From contig OZ243042.1 in the NCBI GenBank assembly GCA_965212085.1, positions 2,604,001-2,668,000 on the forward strand: DNA of 64,000 bases, read 5' to 3'. Source of the DNA: JAHRAW01 sp965212085 (GTDB taxonomy: Bacteria; Pseudomonadota; Gammaproteobacteria; Arenicellales; Poriferihabitantaceae). Shown here one piece after another: positions 18,318 through 27,109 of the stretch. The position numbers and the translations under genes were made by a program. A model generated the notes under the pieces. The model saw only the letters and a program-made list of their open reading frames with translations. It ran no database searches and was not told where the DNA came from. Numbering within the stretch: the stretch's first letter is position 1; every line of letters begins with the position of its first letter.

Positions 18318-18842
18318 ATGATCTACGCCTTGCCGCAACGCGCCCCGGAAATTCACCCGGACAGTTACATCGCCCCGAGCGCCGACCTCATCGGCTCGGT
18401 GGTGATCGGCGCGCACGCCAGCGTGTGGTTCAACGCCGTGCTGCGCGGCGACAACGACGTAATTCGCCTCGGCGCCAACTCCAACATTCAGGACGGCTCG
18501 GTGGTGCACGTGGACCCCGGCGCGCCGGTCACCATCGGCGATGGCGTCACCGTGGGCCACAGCGTGATGCTGCACGGCTGCGCCATCGGCGACTTCAGCC
18601 TGGTGGGCATCGGCAGCCGGATACTGAACAACGCCGTGATCGGCCGCAGCTGCGTGGTCGGCGCCCACACCCTGATCACCGAAGGCAAAACTTTCCCGGA
18701 CCGCTCGATGATTCTCGGCTCGCCGGGGAAAGTGGTGCGCGAACTGAGCGACGGGGAAGTGGAAAGTTTGCGCGGGTACGCTGATTTGTATGTGAAAAAA
18801 ATTGCCGTGTATCGGGGGTTGAAGGAGTGGCCGGTTGCGTAG
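18318..18842 (+). CDS. Gamma-carbonic-anhydrase-like hexapeptide repeat protein (YrdA/PaaY group)
   Basis: 174 residues of left-handed beta-helix hexapeptide repeats (IGSVVIGAHASVWFNAVLRGD, IQDGSVVHVD, VTVGHSVMLHGCAIG). The histidines in VVHVD, VGHSVMLHG are the metal ligands of the gamma-carbonic anhydrase fold. Many members of this group have weak or no anhydrase activity, so the true reaction is uncertain. It lies 14 bp after sohB and probably shares its transcript. Confidence 0.9.
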   Translation: MIYALPQRAPEIHPDSYIAPSADLIGSVVIGAHASVWFNAVLRGDNDVIRLGANSNIQDGSVVHVDPGAPVTIGDGVTVGHSVMLHGCAIGDFSLVGIGSRILNNAVIGRSCVVGAHTLITEGKTFPDRSMILGSPGKVVRELSDGEVESLRGYADLYVKKIAVYRGLKEWPVA

Positions 18843-18854
18843 CCGCTAACATTA

Positions 18855-20063
18855 TCAAAGCGCCGCCTTCAACAAACCCCGCAAGGTCTTGTCCCGCAGT
18901 TTCCCGACTTCTACTTCCGCACAGCGGTTGAACGCCGCGAAATGGCTCAGTTCATCCACCAGCGCATCCACCAGCGCATCCACCAGCGATTCTTTTTTCG
19001 ACAGCGACGGCTCGCCGACCAGATTGCGAATCACCAGCGTTCGTGTTTTCCGCTCCGCCTTGCAGTCCATTCGCGCCACCAGTTTGCCGTTCCACAACAA
19101 TGGCAGGGAAAAATAGCCGTGCTTTCTTTTGTTGGCCGGGGTGTAACATTCGATCTGATAATCAAAATCAAACAAGTGCCGCATGCGTTCGCGCTGAATC
19201 AGCAGGTTGTCAAACGGCGACAGGATTTTCAGCCGCTTGCGCGATAACGGCCGGTCGAGCAGTTCCAGGGAAGCCGGCAGCGCGTGGTAGATGCGGTCTT
19301 TGACCCGGAGCGGCACGATTTCCCCGCGCCGTTCCATGCTCGTCATGCAACGTTCGACGACGGGCTTCACGTCACCCCGTTGATAGGCGATTTCCGCCGC
19401 CCGGCCGAGGCCGTTGGCGGCCAGAAAGCGGGTTATCAGAAAGCGGCCGTGCTCGCTGTGGCCCGGCATTCGGGTATTCACTTCGCGCGGCAGCACGCGC
19501 TCGGCGAGGTCGTACACCTTGTCAAACTCTTGCCGCCGCAAGGTCATCAAGCGGCCTTCCATGAACAGTTGTTCAAGGGCCTGCTTGGCCGGCTTCCAGT
19601 CCCACATACCGCTTCCGCCGCGCCCGCGCCCGCACCGTGGAGACTCGAAATCCCGGGCGCGCAGGGGGCCGTCCACGGTGATGCGTTCCAGCACTTTTTT
19701 CATCATTTTACGGTCGCGGGCGAACCAATGACGCTCGCCGTCGGCGAAGGCGCGCATGCGCGGCAGGCTGAAGCGGTAGTCCTCCATGGGCAGGCAGGCG
19801 GCGGCGTGGGACCAGTATTCAAAAATCTTTCTTTCCTCCAGCAGCCGTTCAAGGTGCCGGGGCTGGTAGCGGCGGGAGCGGTTCCAGAGGGTGTGGTGAT
19901 GGGCGCGCTCGACCACCGAAATGGTGTCAAGTTGGATGTAGCCGAGGTGCCGCACCGCCGCCAGGGTCTCCGGCAACGCCCGGCCCGCGGGCCTGACCCA
20001 GGGCAGGCGCTGGCTGAGCAGCACCAGTTTTCGCGCCTCAGCGATGGAAAGGGTTTCGGTCAC
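18855..20063 (-). CDS. YcaQ-like winged-helix DNA glycosylase
   Basis: 402-residue member of the HTH_42/AlkX group, represented by E. coli YcaQ, which unhooks interstrand crosslinks by base excision. The catalytic QxD motif is visible in IQLDTISVVERAHHHTLWNR, along with YWSHAAACLPMEDY. The C-terminus has a slipped 12-bp repeat giving VDALVDALVDEL. Convergent with the carbonic-anhydrase-like gene, 12 bp away. Confidence 0.9.
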   Translation of the reverse strand: MTETLSIAEARKLVLLSQRLPWVRPAGRALPETLAAVRHLGYIQLDTISVVERAHHHTLWNRSRRYQPRHLERLLEERKIFEYWSHAAACLPMEDYRFSLPRMRAFADGERHWFARDRKMMKKVLERITVDGPLRARDFESPRCGRGRGGSGMWDWKPAKQALEQLFMEGRLMTLRRQEFDKVYDLAERVLPREVNTRMPGHSEHGRFLITRFLAANGLGRAAEIAYQRGDVKPVVERCMTSMERRGEIVPLRVKDRIYHALPASLELLDRPLSRKRLKILSPFDNLLIQRERMRHLFDFDYQIECYTPANKRKHGYFSLPLLWNGKLVARMDCKAERKTRTLVIRNLVGEPSLSKKESLVDALVDALVDELSHFAAFNRCAEVEVGKLRDKTLRGLLKAAL

Positions 20064-20112
20064 GGCAGGGTTACGGCAGGATCATGGCAGGGTTACGGTT
20101 TGATGGCGGCGT

Positions 20113-20118
20113 TATAAT
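20113..20118 (+). promoter_or_regulatory. Putative -10 box for the NRDE/DUF2237 pair
   Basis: TATAAT at 50 bp before the NRDE gene, in the divergent gap to ycaQ. No strong -35. Confidence 0.45.
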
Positions 20119-20168
20119 TCCGCTTCACGGGATTGATTACCATTGCTTCACTATTCATTATAAAGCCC

Positions 20169-21074
20169 ATGTGCATTCTTTTTATCGCCGTTGACGAGCA
20201 CCCGCGTTATCCGCTCATCATCGCCGCCAACCGCGACGAGTACCACGCCCGCCCAAGCGAGCCCATGCGCCACTGGCCGGAGCAGCCCGGCACGCTGGCG
20301 GGGCGCGACCGCCGCGCCGGGGGTACCTGGTTCGGGGTCAACGAACGGGGCCGGGTGGCGGCGGTGACCAACCACCGCGCCGCCGGGCTGGCCGCCGCTA
20401 ATCAACAACAACCAAACCAGAGCCGTGGCGAGTTGGTGGCGCGCTTTCTGCGCGACCCGGAGACCGAGTGCATCGCCGGCTACGGCGAATTTCTGCGCCG
20501 CCGCCACCACGACTTCAACCCCTTCAACCTGATCTACGGCGAAGCCGGGCGGCTGCACTGTTTCAGCAGCGTCGGCCCGCTCAGCCGCTCCCTGGGAAGC
20601 GGTTTTCACAGCCTCAGCAACGGCGCCCCGGACGATCCGTGGCCGAAGATGTCCCGCGGGGTGTCGCTGCTGAAAGCGCGGGTTGGGATTGCGTCCCGCG
20701 GCGAAATCTCCGGCGAAGAACTGGCCGAACAACTGGCCGAGGTGATGACCGATCAAACCACCGCGGACGACCACCTGCTGCCCCGCACCGGCATCCCACC
20801 GGACCGCGAAAAACACCTCTCGTCCATCTTCATCACCGGCGAGGACTACGGCACGCGAACCACCACGCTACTGCTCGGCGACGGCAGCGGGTTTGACCTA
20901 TACGAACACAACTACCGCGCCGACGGAACCGAGTCCGGGCGCGGGCGGTATTCCCTGACCATCCGCCCATCCGCCGGCAAACCGGATCTGCGGAATTCGA
21001 TACGCGCCGCAAAAAAGCGTAAAATCCCTTGTACTTCTTCAGCAACCGCAAACCCAGAGCGAGCAAACAAATGA
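20169..21074 (+). CDS. NRDE (TANGO2-like) family protein
   Basis: 301 residues with the family's defining N-terminus MCILFIAVDEHPRYPLIIAANRDEY, where Cys2 may become an N-terminal nucleophile after Met removal, and GGTWFGVNERGRVAAVTN. The family is widespread, linked to heme or lipid trafficking in eukaryotes, and of unknown role in bacteria. The C-terminal ~30 residues are basic and look unconserved. Its TGA overlaps the next ATG (ATGA). Confidence 0.88.
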   Translation: MCILFIAVDEHPRYPLIIAANRDEYHARPSEPMRHWPEQPGTLAGRDRRAGGTWFGVNERGRVAAVTNHRAAGLAAANQQQPNQSRGELVARFLRDPETECIAGYGEFLRRRHHDFNPFNLIYGEAGRLHCFSSVGPLSRSLGSGFHSLSNGAPDDPWPKMSRGVSLLKARVGIASRGEISGEELAEQLAEVMTDQTTADDHLLPRTGIPPDREKHLSSIFITGEDYGTRTTTLLLGDGSGFDLYEHNYRADGTESGRGRYSLTIRPSAGKPDLRNSIRAAKKRKIPCTSSATANPERANK

Positions 21075-21463
21075 ACGGACAACCACCCTGGCCGGAAAAT
21101 CAGCAGAGCGTATTGGGGGAACCCCTTGAAGTTTGTTCGGTGTCGCCGATGACCGGGTTTGTGCGAAACGGTTGCTGCGAGACCGGCCCCGGCGACATCG
21201 GCTCCCACACCGTGTGCATCCAGGCCACCGCCGCGTTCCTTGAGTTCAGCAAGGCCAGGGGCAACGATCTGTCCACCCCGGTCCCGGCGTTTCAGTTTCC
21301 CGGCGTCAAGGAAGGCGACCGCTGGTGCCTGTGCGCGGCGCGCTGGCAGGAGGCCTTTGACGCCGGCATGGCGCCCAGGGTGGTGCTGCGCGCCACCCAC
21401 GAACGCGCCCTGGAAATCATCGCCTTCGCCGACCTCAAAGCCCACGCCATTGATTTGTCCTGA
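21071..21463 (+). CDS. DUF2237 family protein
   Basis: 130 residues with the whole conserved core of this family: LGEPLEVCSVSPMTGFVRNG, CETGPGDIGSHTVC, SKARGNDLSTPVP, DRWCLCAARWQEAF and ATHERAL. Several invariant cysteines suggest a metal or redox site, but no function is established. Overlaps the NRDE gene by 4 bp. Confidence 0.92.
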   Translation: MNGQPPWPENQQSVLGEPLEVCSVSPMTGFVRNGCCETGPGDIGSHTVCIQATAAFLEFSKARGNDLSTPVPAFQFPGVKEGDRWCLCAARWQEAFDAGMAPRVVLRATHERALEIIAFADLKAHAIDLS

Positions 21464-21497
21464 GCCCGAGTAACGGCAGGGCGCGGGCGCGCAGCGA

Positions 21498-22784
21498 ATG
21501 AAACATCCAATCGTGGTCATCGGCGCCGGCATCGTCGGCGTCTGCTGCGCGTTGTGGCTGATCCGCAAAGGCCACCGGGTTTTGCTGGTGGACGGCGACG
21601 ATCCGGGCGCGGGAACTTCCGGCGGCAACGCCTGCACCATCGCCGTGCACAGCTGCCTTCCGGTCAATCACCCGGCCTTGATCCGCAAACTGCCGGGGCT
21701 GTTGTTCGACGGCTGCTTCACCGGCGGCCCGCTTGCCATCAACCCGGCCTACGCCGTTCGGAACCTGCCGTGGTTCGCGGCTTTTCTCAAACACTGCCGC
21801 GCCGGCGAAGTCGAAAAAACCACCCGTGCCCTCAGCCGGCTTCTGGCCCACACGTACGACGGGCTGGAACCGCTGGTGGAGATGGCCGGCTGCCGGCATC
21901 TCTTTGAAGACAAGGGCTGCCTGTTCGCCTACCGCACGCAGCGGGCGTTTGCCGCCGACCAAAAAAATCTGCGCGCGCGGCGCGCCCACGGCGGTCACGG
22001 CGCTCACTACCGGGAACTCGACGCCGCTGAACTGCGCGAGTTGGAGCCGAACCTGAAAATCGATTTTGTCCGTGGCGCGTTGTTTGAACAGGCCCGCAAC
22101 GTGTTGAATCCGCGCTCGCTGGTGAACGCTTTTTTTGAATGTTTTCGGCAACGCGGCGGCGAATGGCGCAAGCAAAACGCCGAGGCGGTGCGCCGCACCG
22201 GCGACCGCCTTGAGGTGTTGCTGGCGAACGGCGAGACACCGGCGGCGGACAAGGTGGTGCTCGCCGCCGGCGCGTTTTCGCGGCGGATCGCGGGCGGCGG
22301 GGCGGAAGCGCTGCCGCTGGGCACCGAGCGCGGCTACCATATCCAGTTCCGCGACCGCCAACACCTCGCGAACCGCCCGCTGCACTGGGTCGGCAGCGGC
22401 TTCTACGCCACGCCCACCGACCACGGACTGCGGTTCGCCGGAACCGTGGAACTCGCCGGGCTGGGGCCGGAGAAAAACCAGAAAATCCTCGACTACCTGG
22501 CGCGCACCGCCGGGCAAATGTTCGACCTGCCGGAGAAACCGGATCAAACCTGGCTGGGATACCGCCCGACCTTCCCCGACGCGTTGCCGGTGATCGGCCC
22601 AAGCCCGCGCTCCGGTTCGGGCGCGCGTTCCGGCGCAAACGATATTCTGCTGGCCTTCGGTCATCAGCACCTCGGCCTGACCCTGGCCGGCATCACCGGC
22701 CGGCTCATCGCCCAACTCGTGAACGGCGAACCGGCCACGGTGGACCTCGCGCCGTTCAGCGCCGGGCGGTTTTTTCCCCGCTGA
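21498..22784 (+). CDS. FAD-dependent oxidoreductase, DadA-like (D-amino-acid dehydrogenase family)
   Basis: 428 residues. The N-terminal VVIGAGIVGVCCALWLIRKG is the Rossmann FAD-binding motif, followed by DDPGAGTSGGNACTIAVHS as in DadA; KVVLAAGAFS and the C-terminal GYRPTFPDALPVIGPS close the DAO fold. It should oxidise a D-amino acid or similar amine and pass electrons to the respiratory chain. No partner alr/dadX gene is adjacent, so the substrate is open. Confidence 0.87.
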   Translation: MKHPIVVIGAGIVGVCCALWLIRKGHRVLLVDGDDPGAGTSGGNACTIAVHSCLPVNHPALIRKLPGLLFDGCFTGGPLAINPAYAVRNLPWFAAFLKHCRAGEVEKTTRALSRLLAHTYDGLEPLVEMAGCRHLFEDKGCLFAYRTQRAFAADQKNLRARRAHGGHGAHYRELDAAELRELEPNLKIDFVRGALFEQARNVLNPRSLVNAFFECFRQRGGEWRKQNAEAVRRTGDRLEVLLANGETPAADKVVLAAGAFSRRIAGGGAEALPLGTERGYHIQFRDRQHLANRPLHWVGSGFYATPTDHGLRFAGTVELAGLGPEKNQKILDYLARTAGQMFDLPEKPDQTWLGYRPTFPDALPVIGPSPRSGSGARSGANDILLAFGHQHLGLTLAGITGRLIAQLVNGEPATVDLAPFSAGRFFPR

Positions 22785-22791
22785 TGTCGGC

Positions 22792-22797
22792 TACAAT
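22792..22797 (+). promoter_or_regulatory. Putative -10 box for ispB
   Basis: TACAAT located 39 bp before the ispB start codon. No clear -35 was found. Confidence 0.35.
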
Positions 22798-22835
22798 AAC
22801 GGCGGCACATACCACCCGCAACCCACCGCAACCCA

Positions 22836-23864
22836 ATGACCAACCCCGCTGTTGCTACGGCTGATGAACCGGCCAACCCGCCTCCCGACCCCGCGCTGCT
22901 GCTGGAATCCGCGACCGCGCTGGTGCGCGGTGAACTGGATGCGGTGAACCGCGCGATCCAGCGGCGTCTCGACTCGGACATCGCGCTGATCCGCACCCTG
23001 GGCGCGCACATCATCAACAGCGGCGGCAAGCGCTTGCGGCCGCTGATCTTGCTGCTGAGCGCCAGGGCCTGTGGCTACCGGGGCGATGATCACGTTACGC
23101 TGGCGGCGGTCATTGAGTTCATTCACACCGCCACGTTACTGCACGATGACGTGGTGGACGCCTCGGCGATGCGGCGCGGGCAGGCCACCGCCAATCAAGT
23201 ATGGGGCAACGAAGCCAGCGTGCTGGTGGGGGATTTTCTCTATTCCCGGTCGTTCGAGATGATGGTGGAGATTAACAACACCGAGGTCATGCGGGTGCTG
23301 GCGGCGACCACCAACGCCATCGCCGAGGGCGAGGTCATGCAGCTCTTGAACGCCCGTTCACCGGACACCACCGAGCGCGCGTACCTCGAAACCATCCACC
23401 GCAAGACCGCCAAGTTGTTCGAGTCGGCGGCGCGGCTCGGGGCGGTCATCAGCAACCGCAAACCGCCGGTCTGCGCGGCGCTGGCGGCCTACGGCATCCG
23501 CCTCGGCACCGCCTTTCAGTTGATTGACGACATCCTCGATTACAACGCCGACAGCGCCGACACCGGCAAGAACGCCGGCGACGACCTCGCCGAGGGCAAG
23601 CCGACCCTGCCGCTCATCCACGCGCTACGTCACGGCACCACCAAACAGCGGCGGGCGGTGCGGCGCGCCATCGAAAACGGCGAGCGCGAAAACATCGGGG
23701 AAATCCTCGCCATCGTTGAATCCACCGGCGCGCTGTCGTACACTGCCGGGCAGGCGAGGCTTGAAGCGGCGGCGGCCGTCGAGGCGCTGGCCGGCATCGA
23801 AGAATCGCCCTGCAAGGAAGCGCTCATCAACCTCGCGGAGTTTTCGGTAAAACGCGGTCACTGA
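22836..23864 (+). CDS. ispB: Long-chain polyprenyl diphosphate synthase (octaprenyl type)
   Basis: Builds the side chain of ubiquinone or menaquinone from IPP and FPP. 342 residues. The first Asp-rich motif is in LHDDVVDASAMRRG and the second in QLIDDILDYNAD; GGKRLRPLILLL binds IPP. Length and motif spacing match IspB. It has about 20 extra N-terminal residues (ADEPANPPPDPALL). tRNA-Pro follows 47 bp later. Confidence 0.93.
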   Translation: MTNPAVATADEPANPPPDPALLLESATALVRGELDAVNRAIQRRLDSDIALIRTLGAHIINSGGKRLRPLILLLSARACGYRGDDHVTLAAVIEFIHTATLLHDDVVDASAMRRGQATANQVWGNEASVLVGDFLYSRSFEMMVEINNTEVMRVLAATTNAIAEGEVMQLLNARSPDTTERAYLETIHRKTAKLFESAARLGAVISNRKPPVCAALAAYGIRLGTAFQLIDDILDYNADSADTGKNAGDDLAEGKPTLPLIHALRHGTTKQRRAVRRAIENGERENIGEILAIVESTGALSYTAGQARLEAAAAVEALAGIEESPCKEALINLAEFSVKRGH

Positions 23865-23911
23865 CGGGCCGGTCGCTGACGGGAATTCAACGAGCATTCA
23901 GGAACCATAGT

Positions 23912-23988
23912 CGGGGTGTAGCTCAGCCTGGTAGAGCACTGCCTTCGGGAGGCAGGGGCCGGAGGTTCAAATCCTCTCACCCCGACCA
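23912..23988 (+). tRNA. tRNA-Pro (anticodon CGG)
   Basis: Cloverleaf read by eye: acceptor CGGGGTG/CACCCCG, D-arm GCTC...GAGC, anticodon stem CTGCC/GGCAG with loop TTCGGGA (anticodon CGG, codon CCG), T-arm GGAGGTTCAAATCCTC, discriminator A and an encoded CCA. No integrase or att duplication is seen next to it. Confidence 0.97.
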
Positions 23989-24008
23989 TACTATCAACCG
24001 CGAAAACC

Positions 24009-25112
24009 ATGTTCCAAATCACGCCACACACCCGCGTTCGCCGTTCGCCCTATTTTGACGCCACGGTGGCCGCCGGCGTTACTTGTTTCACGACCTACAA
24101 CCAGATGCTGCTGCCGTCTGGCTACGGCGACCCGGAAGCGGAATACTGGCAACTGCTGAACGGCGTCTCGCAGTGGGACGTGGCGGCCCAGCGTCAGGTC
24201 GAAATCACCGGCCCCGACGCCGGCCAACTGGCGCAGATTCTCTCCCCCCGCGACCTCTCCAAATGCGGCGCCGGGCAAGGCAAGTACATCGCCTTGTGCA
24301 ATCACGCCGGCACCGTCATCAACGATCCCATCGTCCTGAAGGTGGACGACAACCGCTACTGGTTTTCCATCGCCGATTCCAACATCGTCTTCTGGTCCCG
24401 GGCCATCGCCGCCGAACGCGGCCTCGACGCCGGCGTCGCCGAACCCGACGTCTCGCCCATGGCGGTGCAAGGCCCCAAAGCGGAGGACGTGATCGCCTCG
24501 GTGTTCGGCGACTGGGTGCGCGAACTCAAATACTTCTGGTTCCGCCGCGCCGACATTGAAGGCATCCCGCTGATCCTCGCCCGCTCCGGCTGGTCCAAGC
24601 AGGGCGGGTTTGAGATCTACCTCATGGACGGCGCGCATGGCATGGCCTTGTGGAACATCGTTCAAGAAGCGGGCCGCCCCTGGGACATCGCCGCCGGCTG
24701 CCCCAACTCCATCGAGCGCATCGAAAGCGGCCTGCTTTCCTGGGGCGGCGACACCGACGACACCACCAACCCGTTCGAAGTGCGCCTCGAAAAATACGTT
24801 GACCTTGGAGTCCCGGACGACGTGATCGGCGTTCAAGCCTTGCGCCAAATCCATCGCCGGGGGGCGGCGCGCCACCAACTCGGCTTGATCCTTGAAGACG
24901 AACAACCGACCCAGCCCCATCCGGTCTGGCACGACATCCACGCCGGCGGCCGCAAGGTCGGCGACATGACCAACGGCGTCTGGTCGCGGCGGCTTGAGCG
25001 CAACATCGGCTTCGCGCTGATCTCCCGCGAACTCGCGCCCGGCGACGCCGTGGAGGTGCATAAGGAAGGCCGGCGCATCCCCGCGTTGCTCACCGAACTG
25101 CCGTTTATCTGA
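24009..25112 (+). CDS. dmdA: Dimethylsulfoniopropionate demethylase-like (DmdA) aminomethyltransferase
   Basis: 367-residue tetrahydrofolate-dependent methyltransferase of the GcvT fold. Blocks such as TTYNQMLLP, RQVEITGPDA, SPRDLSKCGAGQGKY, FSIADSNIVFW, EPDVSPMAVQGPKAEDV, ARSGWSKQGGFEIYL and GCPNSIERIESGLLS follow characterised DmdA much more closely than glycine-cleavage GcvT. DmdA moves a methyl group from DMSP to THF, giving methylmercaptopropionate. Close paralogues with other methylated substrates exist, so the substrate is an inference. It is the first gene of a coupled three-gene set (TGATG overlap with the next). Confidence 0.8.
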   Translation: MFQITPHTRVRRSPYFDATVAAGVTCFTTYNQMLLPSGYGDPEAEYWQLLNGVSQWDVAAQRQVEITGPDAGQLAQILSPRDLSKCGAGQGKYIALCNHAGTVINDPIVLKVDDNRYWFSIADSNIVFWSRAIAAERGLDAGVAEPDVSPMAVQGPKAEDVIASVFGDWVRELKYFWFRRADIEGIPLILARSGWSKQGGFEIYLMDGAHGMALWNIVQEAGRPWDIAAGCPNSIERIESGLLSWGGDTDDTTNPFEVRLEKYVDLGVPDDVIGVQALRQIHRRGAARHQLGLILEDEQPTQPHPVWHDIHAGGRKVGDMTNGVWSRRLERNIGFALISRELAPGDAVEVHKEGRRIPALLTELPFI

Positions 25113-26215
25113 TGGATCCCGGCAGCCCCGGCAGCCCCGGCAGCCCCGGCAGCCCAGGTAGATCGGCCATGGACTTCAGCGTTCAACTTTCGGCGTACTA
25201 CCCCGGCCACGAACTCGGCGGCCGGCGGCTGTACCAGAACATGCTCGACCAGGCGGTGTTGGCGGACCAACTGGGGTACGACGCGGTCTCCATCACCGAA
25301 CACCACCTCATCAACATCCTGCTGATGCCCGCGCCGCTGCAGTTCGCGGTCAAAATCGCCGGCCTGACCGAGCGCGTCAAAATCATGACCTCGGTGATGG
25401 TGCTGCCCCTCCACGACATGCGCATCCTCGCCGGCCAACTGGTATGCGCCGACATTTTCACCGAAGGCCGGCTGCTGCTCGGGGTCGGGCGCGGCGCGTT
25501 CGCCTTTGAGATGGAACGCCTCGGCGTGCCCATGGAAACCAGCCGCGAAAAGTTCGACGAGTCCCTCGCGGTTCTCCAAGCCCTGCTCGGCGAAGAGGAA
25601 GTTTCGTGGAACGGCAAGTACTACCAGTTTGAGCCGCTGACCATTATGCCGCGCCCGGTCAACCAGGGCGGGCCGCCCATCATGATGGGGGTGCTGGTTC
25701 CCGAAGCCATCTATCACTGCGTCAAGCGCGGGTTCCACATTCAGACCACGCCGCTTTCCGGCAGTCATCAACAGATGCGCGATCAGGTGGATGCCTTCCA
25801 TCGCGGCAAGGCCGAACTCGGCGAAGATGGCCGGGGGTTGACGCTGTCGCTGTCGCGGGTGGCGTTCCTGGCCGAAAACGAAGCCGACAAAAAAACCAAA
25901 ACCGAACTCGCGCACCGCTACTACGGCCAGTTTGACAACGTGTTCACCGGCGACGGCATCGTCGAGCGCGGTTTGATCGCGCCGCTGCCGCGCAAGGTCT
26001 CCATTGAGGAGACCGCCCGCAACCTGCACATCTGCACCGCCTCCGAGATGACCGAGCAACTCGCCCCCTACGCCGAAGCCGGGGTGGACCGCTTCATCCT
26101 CAACTTCAATTTCGGCGTCAGCCAGGCGGAGACCATGGAAACCATTCAGCACTTCGCCGAAGAGGTCATGCCGCATTTCGCCGATGCGCCCCGGTCAAAA
26201 TCGGCGCCGGCATGA
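25112..26215 (+). CDS. LLM-class (luciferase-like) flavin-dependent oxidoreductase
   Basis: Up to 367 residues. The TIM-barrel monooxygenase core begins MDFSVQLSAYYPGHELGG, with DAVSITEHHL and GRLLLGVGRGAF typical of bacterial luciferase-like enzymes using FMNH2 and oxygen. Two starts are possible: ATG 25112, coupled to the dmdA stop (TGATG) and adding a (GSP)4 leader from a 9-bp repeat, or ATG 25169, giving the normal family length. The substrate is unknown; with the DmdA-like gene upstream and a hydrolase downstream it may handle a sulfur or methylated compound. Confidence 0.85.
   Translation: MDPGSPGSPGSPGSPGRSAMDFSVQLSAYYPGHELGGRRLYQNMLDQAVLADQLGYDAVSITEHHLINILLMPAPLQFAVKIAGLTERVKIMTSVMVLPLHDMRILAGQLVCADIFTEGRLLLGVGRGAFAFEMERLGVPMETSREKFDESLAVLQALLGEEEVSWNGKYYQFEPLTIMPRPVNQGGPPIMMGVLVPEAIYHCVKRGFHIQTTPLSGSHQQMRDQVDAFHRGKAELGEDGRGLTLSLSRVAFLAENEADKKTKTELAHRYYGQFDNVFTGDGIVERGLIAPLPRKVSIEETARNLHICTASEMTEQLAPYAEAGVDRFILNFNFGVSQAETMETIQHFAEEVMPHFADAPRSKSAPA
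25121..25156 (+). repeat. 9-bp tandem repeat (GGCAGCCCC) x4
   Basis: Four copies at the dmdA/LLM junction. They encode Gly-Ser-Pro units if translation starts at 25112. Confidence 0.95.
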
Positions 26216-27000
26216 GCGCGGTGGAAGTCAGTTATCAAGTGGACGGGCGCGGGCCGCCGTTGTACATGGTGCACGGCGTTGGTTCGCGCATGAGCGTCTG
26301 GGACGGCCTCGTCTCCGGACTGACGCAGTACTTCACCTGCGTTCGCTACGACCTGCGCGGCCACGGCCAAAGCCCGGTGCCGGCGCCGCCATATACCCTG
26401 GCGCAACTCGTTGATGACCTCGAAGGATTGCGGCAGCGCCTCGGCCACGACCAAATCCACGTAATCGGACATTCCCTCGGCGGCATGATCGGCCCCGCCT
26501 ACGCCCGCCGACACCCACGGCGCGTCCGCTCGCTGGGACTCTTCAGCACCGCCGCCGGAAGAAACGCCGATGACCGGGCCAAGTTGCGCGCGGTGGGCGA
26601 GGCCATGCAAACCCGCGGCGTGGAAGCGGTGGCCGGCGCTTTGGTGGAGCGATGGTACACCGCCGGATTCATCGCCGCCCGGCCGGATGCCGTGCAAGCG
26701 CGCATCCGGCAAGTGCGCGACACGCCGCAGGAAGTTTTTCTGAGCGTGTTCAATATCTACGCCGAAACCGAAATGATGCCGTGGCTGCGCGACATCGCCT
26801 GCCCGTGCCTGGTGCTGACCGGCGCGCTGGACGGCGCCTGCAATCCCCGTTTGAATACGGCCATGGCGGCGCAGTTGCCGAACGCCGAACTGGTAATCCT
26901 CGACGACCTCAAACACTCAATCCTGATCGAAGCCCCGGAGCGGGTGCTGGAGCCGCTCAAGGAATTCCTCCTGAAGAATCGTCAGGGCGATTGGGCTTGA
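26212..27000 (+). CDS. Alpha/beta-hydrolase
   Basis: 262 residues. VHGVGSRMSVWDG gives the oxyanion region, GHSLGGMIG the nucleophile elbow (Ser), GALDGACNP the acid, and LKHSILIEAP the catalytic His. It resembles 3-oxoadipate enol-lactonase/BioH-type esterases, but the reaction cannot be fixed. It overlaps the preceding gene by 4 bp (ATGA), so the DmdA-like enzyme, flavin monooxygenase and hydrolase form one operon. Confidence 0.88.
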   Translation: MSAVEVSYQVDGRGPPLYMVHGVGSRMSVWDGLVSGLTQYFTCVRYDLRGHGQSPVPAPPYTLAQLVDDLEGLRQRLGHDQIHVIGHSLGGMIGPAYARRHPRRVRSLGLFSTAAGRNADDRAKLRAVGEAMQTRGVEAVAGALVERWYTAGFIAARPDAVQARIRQVRDTPQEVFLSVFNIYAETEMMPWLRDIACPCLVLTGALDGACNPRLNTAMAAQLPNAELVILDDLKHSILIEAPERVLEPLKEFLLKNRQGDWA

Positions 27001-27003
27001 TTG

Positions 27004-27050
27004 CGGGGGGAGGGGGTGGGAGGGAGGGGGTAAGAAACCGGCTACGCCGG
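27004..27050 (-). terminator. Terminator hairpin and G-rich tract between convergent genes
   Basis: CCGGC-TAC-GCCGG at 27038-27050; read leftward it is followed by TTTCTTA, a fair terminator for ggt. The adjoining 27004-27030 stretch has repeated G-runs (GGGGGG, GGGGG, GGG, GGG, GGGGG) able to form a G-quadruplex on the plus strand. Confidence 0.6.
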
Positions 27051-27109
27051 ATTATATTGGCGCCGGATGGTTCGTATCATCCCTGATACTCACCCGTGGT
27101 TTTTTGCGC

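Noticed and set aside
23912..24008. tRNA-Pro as an integration site for a genomic island
   Set aside because: No integrase, no duplicated tRNA 3' end and no composition change next to it.
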